Positions 24,095 to 34,581 of a stretch of DNA of 64,000 nucleotides are shown in pieces. The translations under genes were made by a program, and so were the position numbers. A model generated the notes under the pieces. The model made no database searches. It saw only the letters and a program-made list of their open reading frames with translations, and was not told the DNA's origin. Source of the stretch: Dichetophora obliterata (taxonomy: Eukaryota > Arthropoda > Insecta > Diptera > Sciomyzidae); assembly GCA_963920525.1 (NCBI GenBank), contig OY986438.1, positions 192,608,962-192,672,961 of the forward strand, in the 5' to 3' direction. The stretch's first letter is position 1. Each line of letters begins with the position of its first letter.

Positions 24095-25938
24095 CAGGCG
24101 CGGATCCAGGGGGGCTATGAGGGCTGAAGCCTCCCCAGACACTTAATTTAATTTTAATTTGGCTTTGTCCGCAGTAGGTTTGAGTCATTTCAGCATTTAT
24201 ATTTTGGAAAAGAGCAAGAAGGAACGAAAAGCTTAAAATTGTAAAAATAGTAAGTGGCTCATAAATAAGTGTGTACCATAAAATACTAAAATACAAATAA
24301 GCAAATTATTTTTGAAGGTCTTTCTTTTTCATAAAAAAAAATGTAATTTTGTCCAAAATGTTATGAAGGTGTTCGATTTACTTGGTTGGCTCTCAAATTT
24401 CGATAACGTTGAGTATGTATGTCTGCCTATATTCGATTGTTGGATTTTTTCTGTAATTGAATTGAAGACAAAAATATTAAATACCTATAGTCATTCAGCT
24501 CATGTAGTCAGTGTTTCCAAATAACCAATATTAATCCTTCTTTCAATGTGATCGATGCACTAATTCCTTCGCGATAAAATTATAAAAAATCATAGATTAT
24601 TGACACAAATTGCTATTGATTTGTTTTTTCAATTAGTTATTATTTCAATTCACTGACATAAAATTTTGCATATAAAAAACAAAAACAAAACAAAAATGGC
24701 ACAAAATCGGCTAAATGGTTTAGCCCTATCAAACATTCACACAGATAACGATATTCTACCCAGATACCCAGAGGAAATCGCTGAAATTTTTTGTAAATTA
24801 AAAAATCGAAGCATGAGTAACGCAAATTGGGATGTGAAAGATCCATAAGCTTCCATATAATAACATAATTTTTTTACAAATAGCAAATAGCTAAATAAAG
24901 AAAGTAAAAAAAAACCATTTAAGTGCGTGAAGAAAAAATTCGTCAATCCTACGCTAACTTAGCGAAGATTCAAACCAATACTTTTAAGTTAAATTTGTAC
25001 TTTTATACTAATAAGTTAAATTTGTACTTTTTGCTAAGTACGAATTTAATTTTCGAAGAAATTTCCTCCCAAAATTAAATTCGTTCTATTTGCACAGTGC
25101 GAATTTAACTATTGGGAGGAAATTAAATTCGATATTTTTGAAAAGTATGAATTTAACTTTTAGGAGGAGCTTAAATTCGTTCTATATGCAAAGTACGAGT
25201 TTAACTTTTAAATCGAGTTTAGCTTTTGGAACAATTTTGAGTGCACAATTAAGACTTTTGCCATACATATTTTTTAAAAAGTAGTGAAACTGCCGTTCAT
25301 GATACTAAGTTTCAATGCAAAAATTCTCAAAATCTGAGCGAAGAATGTTTTTGAAATGCATATCATTTGACATGTGATTAAACCACCTTTATAACGATAT
25401 ATTTGCATTTTTGTACTGAAACTTAGTACCATAAACGCCAGTTTTACTACTTTTTAAAAAATATATATGGCAAAAGTCTTAATTGTGCACTCAAAATTGT
25501 GCCAAAAGCTAAACTCGATTCTCGTACTTTGCATAAAGAACGAATTTAAGTTCCTCCCAAAAGTTAAATTCGTACTTTTCAAAAAGAACGAATTTAATTT
25601 CCACCCAAAATTTAAATTCGTACTGTGCAAAAAGAAAAGTACGAATTTAACTTTTGGGAGGAACTTAAATTCGTTCTTTATGCAAAGTACGAGAATCGAG
25701 TTTAGCTTTTGGCACAATTTTGAGTGCACAATTAAGACTTTTTCCATATACATTTTTTAAAAAGTAGTGAAATTTCGGAGGAAATTTCCTCCCAAAATTA
25801 AATTCGTACTTTGAAAAACGTTAATATAATTTATAAAAATAAGTTTACTATGTAATACATCTATAAATATAATGAACAAAAAAAACTACTTTGCTTATTT
25901 AGCCCCCCCCCCACGAGCAATTTCTAGATCCGCCACTG
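24095..25938. mobile_element. hAT-type element (non-autonomous) with 8-bp target duplication
   Basis: The left end is CAGGCGCGGATCCAGGGGGG and the right end is GGATCCGCCACTG-like (AGATCCGCCACTG), the CAG-GCGGATC type of terminus seen in hAT elements. ATACGGAT stands directly before (24087-24094) and after (25939-25946) the element, a perfect 8-bp duplication, and removing the element restores the RNase H reading frame. The 1.84-kb interior has no transposase; its right half is a dense block of nested palindromes. Internal open frames are not protein-like. Confidence 0.85.
24950..25830. repeat. Nested palindrome block inside the hAT element
   Basis: A first palindrome is centred near 25362: CAATTTTGAGTGCACAATTA at 25232 faces its complement near 25483-25502. 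A second is centred near 25617: GAATTTAAGTTCCTCCCAAA at 25550 faces its complement near 25650. The same 25-30 bp words therefore occur three times in alternating orientation. GAATTTAACTTTTGGGAGG-like words recur through the block. Plus and minus strands give nearly the same 97-99 codon open frame (25454-25760), which is a direct result of the symmetry and not a gene. Confidence 0.85.
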
Positions 25939-26430
25939 ATACGGATGGCTCCAAAACATTGGAAGGTATAGGCGCAGGTGTGTATGGGCCAAGAACCAAG
26001 CACATTGAACCTATGGGGACACGACCCAGTATCTTCCAAGAGGAAATCATAGCAATACAGCTTTGTGCGCAATTCAACCTGGACCGGAAATACAAAGGTC
26101 AGGATATAATTGTGATGTTGGACAGCCAAGCAGCAATTAAAGCACTAGTTTCCTGTGAGATATCATCTAGAATAACATCTGAATGCCTAACAAAACTCAA
26201 TGAACTTGGTAGGACTAGCACCGTTACTATACTATCTGGGTCTCAGGACACAAAGGATTACAAGGTAACGAAGAAGCGGATGGTTTAGCGCAACAGGGTG
26301 CAGCCACAAGATTTATAGGACCAGAACAATTCTGCGGACTGGGCACACATTCAGAGAGCAAAATTATGCATAAGCTTAGGTAAACCAAATCTAAGAATTC
26401 TTACGGGGCTCTTTACAGAACACTGTAGAC
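25939..26430 (+). pseudogene. LINE RNase H domain fragment, 3' part
   Basis: It continues the fragment at 23930. TDGSKTLEGIGAGVYG is followed by an acidic stretch with QEEIIAIQLCAQ, then MLDSQAAIKAL (the third acidic site of RNase H). After a one-base frameshift near 26236 comes WVSGHKGLQGNEEADGLA, the WVPGHxGxxGNExAD motif that closes the domain. Near 26400 the text TGLFTEHC resembles the TGHC segment that follows RNase H in such LINEs. Everything upstream (endonuclease, RT) is missing. Confidence 0.75.
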
Positions 26431-26879
26431 TTGAATATAACCTTCGATGAAAAATAATTCAAAATGGCGGCTGAAGGTCTTGCTGATCAAAGCCGTCGGC
26501 GAGCGATAGCCGATGTGCGCTGTACACTCTGCAGCCCTGCAAAATGCTCTGAAACAAAAAAACCTAAAAAATTATTAACCCAGATGAAATTTGGGGGCCT
26601 TGTTGATTTCCGATTTTAATAAAACCCTTTTTAAAAAAAATGGCGGCTCTTTGAAAAAACCCTGTTTTTTCTGCTTTAACGTTAAAAAAATAATGATAAT
26701 ATATTTTTTGGGAAAAAACGCTTCCGAAACGCTTCAAAACCGAATTTGAACTGTCAAATCGTTTATGTCGTTAAAGCGGAATCGTATACAGCGCGGAAAA
26801 AAAGATGTTTCGAGAAAAACGCGTTTAAAATTTGACACAGAAAAAATTGTAAGTAATGTTTGTTTTTTGACACTTACAT
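26431..26879. other. Non-coding sequence between transposon remnants
   Basis: It contains AAAATGGCGGCT words near 26462 and 26640 and CTGCTTTAACG near 26674. No coding region is recognised; it may be the 3' flank of the neighbouring Mutator-like remnant. Confidence 0.45.
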
Positions 26880-27330
26880 CTAATCAGCTATTCCAGCACC
26901 ATACAGGGTCCCTTCCTCATCCTCAAAGCGCATGTTTTGCTGCACCAGGGTGTCAAGTTTTTCAGTTTTGGCTTTTTTTGCAAACTCCGAGAGTTTCTCC
27001 TCCGCTGACTTCACACGCCGGTCGTCAGTCTTTGCAAAGTAATCTTACACAGTTTGTCCCGAAGGCGATTCCTAATGTCTGCATAGTTTTTAATATGGAT
27101 GAATAGCCTTCATTAAAGGTGCCGGAAGATATATATACTGCTATTCTAATATTTTTTTGCCACAATGAAGGCGTTTGGGGAACAGTTTCCACAGACAAGA
27201 GTTAAAACATTCATTGTCGTTTTGCATGTTTCTACCTGTGCATCTTTGCAGTAAATGATCACCTGAAAGAGCTTCATATATCAAAGTCCATCCCAGGGCT
27301 GAAATTACCAGTTATTTTTTTTTTTAGGTT
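26880..27330 (-). pseudogene. Mutator-like transposase C-terminal remnant
   Basis: On the minus strand the reading gives, in order, IYEALSGDHLLQRC, a NDNECFN step (like the QNPNES step of the family), WKLFPKRLHCGKK, then SGTFNEGYSSILKTM, a leucine/arginine part, and EDEEGTLYGAGIAD before a stop at 26880-26882. This order matches from memory the C-terminal part of the insect Mutator-like transposase domain (ending in a ...GxxYGAGxF/A motif). Stops and frame changes (near 27145 and 27020) show it is dead. The N-terminal domain is not visible. Confidence 0.55.
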
Positions 27331-27548
27331 CGTGGTGAAATCGGCGAGTTCATTCTTGGCTTCTGCAATACGTCACTTACACCACTTACACTTGGAAAGT
27401 TTTTGTGTCACCGTCCCCCTCCAAGCCGCTTCGAGCGCACATTTATACCAGTTTTTCGGCCGATGCACTCTCTCGTCTAATACGCTATGACTCGTAAAGT
27501 AAATAAGATAGGAAATATCCTTTTAACTACATATTTTCAAGATACTAA

Positions 27549-27785
27549 GGGCCAATTTTTCAGTGCGAGTTTAAACTCTAGTCAAATTAAACCGAACTTA
27601 ACTCACCAAAATTTGACGTTTAAACTCGGTTTAACTAGATATTGAAGCATTCGTTTAAGTTAAATTGACTTAAATTATCATTTAATGTGTTCTTTTTGCC
27701 TAACCCGAGTTTAAACGTTAAATTTTGGTGAGTTAAGCTCGGTTTAATTTGACTAGAGCTTAAACTCGCACTGAAAAATTGGCCC
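27549..27785. mobile_element. PIF/Harbinger-type foldback MITE (237 bp, TAA target)
   Basis: It starts GGGCCAATTTTTCAGTGCGA and ends with the exact complement. TAA flanks both ends (27546-27548, 27786-27788), the 3-bp TWA duplication typical of PIF/Harbinger. Arms continue with GAGTTTAAACTC, AACTCACCAAAATTTGACG and its complement near 27715-27734, so nearly the whole element folds into one hairpin with a loop near 27660. It is non-coding. Confidence 0.85.
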
Positions 27786-27873
27786 TAAGTATGCAAACAA
27801 AGCAAAAAACAAAAACAAAAATTTTCCGTCAATTTCTACTAGAACCTCCCCTTAATTTACGAAATTTCTAGAC

Positions 27874-28204
27874 TTACGAGGGCAATTTGATAATTCTGTG
27901 AAAAATGAAACGAAACAAGGAATGATTTTACGGCAAAAAAAGTTTTACTTCTCAATGTAGTCTCCTTCGATACACTTCGTCCGACGTTCCTCCAATTTTT
28001 TGATCCTATCCAAAAAATACTTTTTCGGAAGGTCCTTAGAATAGGCCTCTGTTTCGGTGACGAGATTCTCTCTGGTGGTGAATCTCTTTCCGCCAAGCGA
28101 TTTCTTCAGGTTTGGAAACAGAAAATAGTCGAAGGAGGTCAAATCTGGAGAATATGCTGGATGTGGAAGCAACTCGCACTTAAATTCATGGAATTTTGCC
28201 ATGG
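27874..28204 (-). pseudogene. Mariner transposase C-terminal fragment
   Basis: The minus strand reads HPAYSPDLTSFDYFLFPNLK (mariner signature with the third catalytic Asp), then KSLGGKRFTTRENL and LDRIKKLEERRTKCIEGDYIEK, the usual end of an irritans-type mariner transposase. The 3' inverted terminus TTACGAGGGCAATTTGATAA is at 27874. Only the last third of the gene is present; the 5' side stops abruptly at 28202 where LINE-like sequence begins. Its frame changes just before the end. Confidence 0.8.
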
Positions 28205-28662
28205 GAGCTGGGCGATTACGCCCACATTAGCATATCTTTGTACACCAAAATAAGGTGTACACTAAAATTTCAAGATTTTTTTTCAAGTTTTTGACATTCA
28301 AGCAATCGGCTTGATCCCATTTCCACCTTAACCATCTATTCTTATCACGATCACCATTCACAATCCATGCCTCTTTAATTGTTCCTTATTAATTATATGT
28401 TAACATTAATAGTCATCTTTTCTACTACTATGTAAAATATATGTTAGTATGTAAGTTCCTTTTGTTTTTTCTTTTCTTTTATTTTCTCCTTGTCTTTTTG
28501 ACGTGTTCTTGAATTCATGTCATTCAGATGGGCAGACTACGCCCACTTCAATTAGCATATCTTTATACACCAAAACAAGGACGGGGTGAGAAAGGAAGCA
28601 AAATAACGACCTGTTAGAATAAGTTTATTGCCCTGCTTGGCCGAATAAATAAATAAGTAAAT
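28205..28662. repeat. LINE-like 3' tail or repeat with duplicated GCCCAC word
   Basis: TTAGCATATCTTTGTACACCAAAA (in part) at about 28228-28250 and TTAGCATATCTTTATACACC at 28552-28571 are direct copies about 325 bp apart, each after a CTACGCCCAC or TTACGCCCAC word. A piece at 28265-28320 is the inverse of the ATGGGATCGG-CCGATT marker of the 13.5 kb repeat. The end, GCCGAATAAATAAATAAGTA near 28640-28660, looks like a LINE 3' tail. Confidence 0.45.
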
Positions 28663-29585
28663 GACTTTGGAGAAATAAGAAAATATGAACCGTTACCTCA
28701 CCATTTCAATGTTTTATATTGTTTTCACAAACCTCTAAAAACATGGTCATCAACAGGGGGAATGAAAGGGGCACTTACTTACCACTCCCCCTCTTTGAAA
28801 TCAATTACAATACCGCATGGGATGGAGCCCCCAACCACCAAAACTTTCTCAAAACTATTTTTGGAGTCTGTTCAATTATCTTTACAACGGTGTGTGTGCA
28901 CCAGAGAACTGCACAAGCTTACTTGAAACTCTATTTCAAGTACTTGCTTAATATACAAGTTCAAGCTAGCTTGAGCTTGATAATTTTGAATCAAGTATAG
29001 CTTGTAATTGAATATAAATAAGCCCACGACAGCTTGCGACTTGCTAGTATGCTAGCTTACAAGCGAACGGCACGAAGTTTCAAGAAAAGGAAAGCTTGAT
29101 GCCTTCGGCAAAAAGCTTGAAAAGCTTAAAATTGAAGGCAAGTATCCAATTAAAGCAAGTATCCAAAAAATTCAATGAGCTTGTTTACAGAGAGCTTAAG
29201 TGTAATAGGACTTTTAAGGATTCTGTGGACTCCGTGGTTGGCAATTTACGGGGTAACTTATTTCGAAGATGATGTCAAACTTTAAAATTTAAAATGGCGG
29301 ATAGAGTTGCCACCTAGATTTTTTTTATTTTTACGAATTCTTGTAATTTTGAAATTCTCACAACGGATTTGATTTCGAATATAATGTCACAGTTTGAAAA
29401 TTTAAGATGAAGGGTTGCCACCTAAATATTTACCACAGTATTACCACCTAATAATATGTATTTTTAAGAGTTTTAAACATCATTTATCAGTGTTAAGGGG
29501 TCGCTGATTTCGAATCTGAAGTCAAAATTTTAAAATTCAAGATGGTGGATGGGGTTGCCACCTTAATTTTTTTGTATTTTTATGA
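28663..29585. other. Non-coding sequence with short repeats
   Basis: AAGCTTGA/CAAGCTT-type words cluster at 28910-29130, and a 'GGCGGAT..GGGTTGCCACCT' word repeats at about 29294, 29405 and 29541 (each after a TTTAAAAT or similar tract), giving a degenerate direct repeat of about 115-130 bp. No gene is recognised. Confidence 0.45.
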
Positions 29586-29818
29586 ATTCGGGGCTGGCAA
29601 AAAAAAAGGTACACCAAAAATGGGTCGCTAAATCCGTTGTCAGAATTTCAAAATTATAAAAATTTGAAATAATAGGGCTGCTTTTACTTTTGAAAATACA
29701 TATTGCTAGGTGGCAACCCTATTATGATAAAATTTTATAATTTTGAAATTCTGACAACGGATTCGGATTCAGCGACCTATTTTTGGTATACCATTTTTTT
29801 TTTGCCAGCCCCAAATTC
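29586..29818. repeat. Inverted repeat, arms about 80 bp
   Basis: GAATTCGGGGCTGGCAAAAA with AATCCGTTGTCAGAATTTCA (29586-29652) faces GAAATTCTGACAACGGATT and TTTTTTGCCAGCCCCAAATT (29738-29817). The loop includes GGTGGCAACCC. It is a small foldback; no target duplication is evident. Confidence 0.65.
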
Positions 29819-29989
29819 ATAAAAATGTTCTCATAGATAATATCATCAAATATTAAGTTTTTAATAAGTTTTAATATTTTGATCACAGTACACTTTTCTG
29901 TGGAAATGTCCATATGCAAAAAAAGCACGCTCGCAAGTAATTTCGGAAATAAAATTCGTTAAAAATCAGCATACTTTTGCCAAAATTGG

Positions 29990-31215
29990 CATTGTTGTTT
30001 GAAGCGGTCTGAGTGCTTGAAGGTCAAAATCTTGAAACAACCAAAATCTTGAAAAAAAAATAATCTAAAAAAAATATTGAAAACGTAATTTTGTAAAAAA
30101 ATCTTAAAACGAAAATCTTGAAAAAAAAATCTAGAAAACACAAAATATGCGTAAATCTTGAAAAAAATTTTGAAATTTTCAAAAATGTCGTTCTTTCGAA
30201 TAAAATGTATAATTTCGAAAAAAAAAAACGGAAAAGTGTCTAATTTCGAAAACAACAATGTCAAATTTTGGAGAGCGGTTCGAATGCTTCAAGGTCAAAA
30301 TTTTGAAACAAACAATATTTTGAAAAAAAATAATCTTGAAAAAAAAATCTTGAAAACGAAATCTTGAAAACGAAGTCTTGACAAAAAATCATTTAAAAAA
30401 CACAAAATATGTATAAATCTTGAAAAATTTTTAAATTTTAGGAAATGTTGTTCTTTCGAATAAAATGTATAATTTCGAGAAAAAAAACGGAAAAGTCTTC
30501 TAATTTTGAAAACAAACATGTCAAATTTTGGCAAAATAATAAATTTTTAAATATTTATGGTCCCACACTTAGCGTCATCCAGACAAACGACGAGGACGTG
30601 GTGGTTTTTTGTCCATTTATGAACATTTTTTTGCAAAATTTGTCACTTTTCGAAATTTGGCAGTTATTCAAAATTATATATGACATTTTTTGCAAAACTT
30701 GCACATTTCGAAATTTGACTCTTATTCAAAATTTGACAATTTTTCGAAATTTTACACTTATTCAAAATTTGACAATTTTTCGAAATTTTACACTTATTCA
30801 AAATTTGACAATTTTTCGAATTTTGAACTTATTCGAAATTTTACACTTTTTTTGATATTTGACACTTTTTGAAATTTGACACTTTTTGAAATAATTGAAC
30901 AATTTCACATTTATTTCAAAATTTGACGGTTTTTGTGGCTTGCAAATTATTCATTATATTGATTATTTTCGAAAAATTGGACACTTTTCGAAATAGTGTA
31001 AAATTTTCAATTAAGAAATCTTTAATCCACGCGCGCGAATTGAAGAATACATTCCTTGCGTAAGTTTTTCAAGATTTTTTTTCAAGATTTTCGTTTCAAA
31101 ATTTTAGTTTCAAGATTTTTTTTTTCAAGATTTTGTTTTCAAGATTTTTTTTTCAAAATTTTTTTCAAGATTTTGATTTCAAGATTTTTTTTCAAGATTT
31201 TGAAATTCTGACCCA
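29990..31215. repeat. Second copy of the 13.5-16.5 kb repeat family
   Basis: Two start markers (GCGGTCTGAGTGCTTGAAGG at 30003 and GAGCGGTTCGAATGCTTCAA at 30272) are followed by AAAATCTTGAAA runs, then TCATCCAGACAAACGACGAG (30577), a ladder of CACTTATTCAAAATTTGACA words, an AGAATACATTC word and a GAAATTCTGACCCAACCC end. Order and wording match 15.68-16.46 kb. Its open frames (for example 30445-30855) are repeats of Phe, Lys and Asn codons, not genes. Confidence 0.7.
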
Positions 31216-31915
31216 ACCCTTTATAATGCGTTAAGAAATGTTTTAAATATGGATTTTAGTAAAAATCAGTTTCGACTTTTTTTTTAAATATGCACTCTGT
31301 AACTCCGCAAAAAATCACGCCAAACTTTTTTCCTCAAAACTACGTTTATTTCCTTCAGTGATGCTCCATGCAAAATTTCACTAAAATCGGAGATGGTCAT
31401 TCCGTAATTTTTATTTTTCCGGTTTTAATATAGAATTGCTTTACAATAAGAAATTTATACTTTGCACTGTTAAGACATAAATAGTCTCATAGCGTAGAAA
31501 CTGTTGGTTTTTCGTTAAAACAGTTAAGGGTATTTTTGAAAATAACTATCCGATCTACAATTTTGTTGCAAACATATTTTATGTCCGACATACAGGAGCG
31601 GAGATATTCGCGAGTGACCGATTTCGGTGAGTTTTGCACCCGAATATCTTCTAGCGCATACATGGTATAATAGGGTACTCATGACAAGTTGTTAATTATG
31701 ACTTAATTAAGAGGTTTACATCAAAAAAATTGGGACATAAATTTTTCGATTTCAGATTAAAAAAATTTCAGTAAAAAAAATATGGCAATGAAATACAAAA
31801 CCCTCGGGCAAAGTAAAAAGTTACTATGTCGCAGAAAAAACCTAGTGTGAAGAAAAATTTGTATGAAGCCGATCAATTTTTTTTCCATACATTTCGTTCT
31901 GCTCTAATGTATGTA
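31216..31915. other. Non-coding DNA, nothing recognised
   Basis: AT-rich and without open frames of note. A part near 31570-31640 is less AT-rich and lacks obvious repeats. Confidence 0.45.
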
Positions 31916-32117
31916 CAGTTGCGGTCAAAATAATAGCAGTGCTTTTATATTCAGACATGTCTGGATAAATAATACTAGTCAACAAATTTCGGATCCGGTA
32001 AGCCCATTATAATTCCTATATGTATTTACAACATTGGTTCCAAATCTGTACTCAGTTTTCTTCTATATTGTAAAATGTTCAAGATACAGGGTGTTTTACG
32101 CTTTTGGCAAGTTCTTA

Positions 32118-32675
32118 GGTTAGGTTAAAGTGGCTGCCTCAAATTGAGACGCACTTAGGCCAATAAGGCCCATTGTGGTACCACAGGGGTTGATCTCCCT
32201 TCTCTATTCAAACCAGCTTGAGCTGTTCACAAAGCTTAGGATTCGGTATACCGATATTTCCGAGAGTTCTTCGAGGTCTCTGAAAAACCAGTTGTTTAGG
32301 TGAAGAAAACGTTTTTGAGCCAGCGCTGGGCAGGTGCAGAGAAGGTGTTCTGTAGATTCCACCTCCTCCTCATCTCTACAGCTTCTGCAGAAGTCGTTGT
32401 GGGGTATGTTTAATCTTTGAGCGTGCATGCCAATAAGGCAATGCCCTGTCAGGATCCCTATCATGGTGCCAATGTGATCTCTACTAAGAGATATGAGTTC
32501 TTTTGAACGCTTCAGATTGAGTTTGGGCCAAATTTGCCGTGCTATATTACAAGTGTTACCTGCTGACCATCTTTTGTTGGTGTTAATACAGGATAACTCA
32601 TGTGTAAGGAGTTTACATGTGGTGAGAGGAATACCAAGGTTTGTCTTGTCTGAAGATAGTTGTTTGGTAGTACCT
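32118..32675 (-). pseudogene. 5'-truncated LINE fragment with 12-bp target duplication
   Basis: GGCAAGTTCTTA stands on both sides (32106-32117 and 32676-32687). The minus-strand frame gives about 155 residues: a linker, then IGTMIGILTGHCLIGMHAQR, and DFCRSCRDEEEVESTEHLLC with CPALAQKRF. This is the TGHC plus Cys/His (CxxC...HxxxxC) tail found after RNase H in LINE ORF2 proteins. The minus-strand 3' end is TAACCTAACC next to the duplication, a short simple-repeat tail. Only the last part of ORF2 was inserted. Confidence 0.8.
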
Positions 32676-33296
32676 GGCAAGTTCTTATTGTAGTATTAAT
32701 GATCTAGAATCTAAACTACTAATCATAAAAAAAAATATTTTCCATTTTAGAAAAAATATCAACTTTTCCATCAATATATCAACCACTTTTGTGTCGTGTG
32801 CTTTAGCGGAGCTAAAATTTTCAGATTATTCAACTAAATATCTACAAATTTTGTATCTTCTATTTCAGCGGAGCTGTTAGCATCCAAAGTTAGAGTTTAG
32901 AAAAAACCTGTGATTAATTGTATTTTTACATGAAAAACAGACATTTTAAATTTGGGCGATTACAGCTCCGTTAAAATAAAAGGTACAAAATTTGCTGATA
33001 TTTCGTTGGATAGTCTCAACATTTTTTCTCCGCTACCGCACATGACACGATAATGGTTGATATATTGGTTGAGAAGTTGATATTTTTTCTAAAATACAAA
33101 ATATTATTTTTTATCTTATGGTGAGTAGTTTAGATTCTAGATCAATTATACTAAACACGTGCCAAAAACGAAAAACACCCTGTATCTGGAAATTTTTACA
33201 ATATAGAAGGAAACTGAGTACAGATTTCGAAGCAGCTTTGAAAGTACATGTAGAAACAATAATTGGTTTACCGGATCCAAAATAAGTAGACAAGTA

Positions 33297-34581
33297 CAGG
33301 GTGTTTTTTTTAGAGGTATAGAACTTCGAATTGAAATAAAACACAAGAAAATCGTTTTAATGTCCATCAGTTTAGCTTTATTGGAAGGATAATTTTATGC
33401 CATTAATGTTTAAATATGATTTCGGGCATGTGGCTGCCACGGCTGGCTCGAATAAAGCCAATTCTACAGGTCCAATTTTCAACCACTTTTTCGTCGGCAA
33501 TAACGCCACGAATGTTGGCTTCCAAGTCCCCTAACATTTCTGGTTTGTTGGCGTAGACGAGCGACTTCACATATCCCCAAAGAAAATAATCCAATGGTGT
33601 CAAATCATACGATCTTGATGGCCAATTGACAGGTCCATTCCGCGAAATTATGCGCTCATCGAATGTTTCCTTCAATAAATCGATTGTGGCGTGCGCTGTG
33701 TGGCATGTAGCGCCGTCTTGTTGGAACCACAACTCATCCACATTCATGCCATCCAATTCGGGAACAAAATAGTCGGTTATCATGGCTCTATACCGGTCTC
33801 CATTAACGGTAACTGACTCTCCAGCATTATTTCGGAAGAAGTATGGCCCAATGACTCCACCAGTCCATAGAGCACACCAAACAGTCAGTTTTTGTGGATG
33901 TAATGGCGTCTCAAGGGTCTCATGTGGATTCTCTTCACTCCAAATGCGGCAATTTTGCTTGTTGACGTAGCCATTCAACCAAAAATGAGCCTCATCACTG
34001 AACAAAATTTTGCGATGAAAATCAGCATCGAGATCAATCTCATTTTCGGCCCATACACCAAAATCACGACGCATTGCATGGTCTCGCGGCTTTAATTCTT
34101 GCACAAGCTGGATCTTGTAAGGTCGCAAGCCAAGATCTTTGCACAAAATCTTCCATAAAGTTGATGGACAAAGCTCCAATTGCTGTGCACGGTGGCGAAT
34201 CGATTCATTCGGGTCCTCTTCAACATTTTGGTCTACAACGGCAATTGTTTCTTCGGTGCGCACTGTTCGACGTCTCTGCGGATGCGTATTATCACATAGA
34301 GTAAACGTAGTGCGAAAACGACCCATGGTTAACCGAATTAATTGCTCTGATGGACGATTATGTCGACCATAAAATGGACGGAGCTTGCGGTAAACTTCGC
34401 GAACTGAACCATTATTTTCGAAATAAATTTGCACGATTTGCAAGCGTTGTTCTTTTGTCAACCTGTTCATGATGAAATGGCAAACCAAACTGAACATAAA
34501 TGACATTAGAGTTGCCAGATTTGACCACAAAATGCCAGTTTTATCTCTATTCGAAAAAAAACCTCTAAAAAAAACACCCTT
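33297..34581 (-). mobile_element. Complete DD41D (rosa-type) mariner element
   Basis: 1285 bp flanked by TA (33295-33296, 34582-34583). The terminal repeats agree over about 20 bp: GGGTGTTTTTTTTAGAGGT at the left, and the complement with one-base differences at the right, then a shared TTCGAAT. The single gene inside (33403-34470, minus) is open throughout. Terminal repeats, TA target and an undamaged gene make this the youngest-looking element in the window. It lies in the right arm of the older Tc1-type foldback. Confidence 0.85.
33403..34470 (-). CDS. Mariner-family transposase, DD41D
   Basis: This enzyme cuts and pastes its own element at TA sites. The start chosen is the ATG at 34470 (MNRLTKEQRLQIVQIYFENN), because the helix-turn-helix DNA-binding region normally begins there; the frame is open 20 codons further upstream. 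The protein is 355 aa, the usual size. In order: an N-terminal HTH with the GSVREVYRKLR step (the DUF4817 type), a second HTH with CPSTLWKIL, then the DDE catalytic core. Catalytic residues by position are D159 (in LFSDEAHF), D252 (in WFQQDGATCHTAH) and D294 (in DLTPLDYFLWGY). The spacing of the last two is 41 residues, which defines the DD41D (rosa) group described from Ceratitis and Bactrocera. No stop or frameshift is seen. Activity is not shown by sequence alone. Confidence 0.9.
   Translation of the reverse strand: MNRLTKEQRLQIVQIYFENNGSVREVYRKLRPFYGRHNRPSEQLIRLTMGRFRTTFTLCDNTHPQRRRTVRTEETIAVVDQNVEEDPNESIRHRAQQLELCPSTLWKILCKDLGLRPYKIQLVQELKPRDHAMRRDFGVWAENEIDLDADFHRKILFSDEAHFWLNGYVNKQNCRIWSEENPHETLETPLHPQKLTVWCALWTGGVIGPYFFRNNAGESVTVNGDRYRAMITDYFVPELDGMNVDELWFQQDGATCHTAHATIDLLKETFDERIISRNGPVNWPSRSYDLTPLDYFLWGYVKSLVYANKPEMLGDLEANIRGVIADEKVVENWTCRIGFIRASRGSHMPEIIFKH

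Noticed and set aside
25454..25760. Nearly identical 97-99 codon frames on opposite strands
   Set aside because: Caused by the palindromic DNA; no known domain.
32118..32130. Insect telomere repeat (TTAGG)n
   Set aside because: Only two to three GGTTA units at the 3' end of a LINE fragment; explained as its tail.
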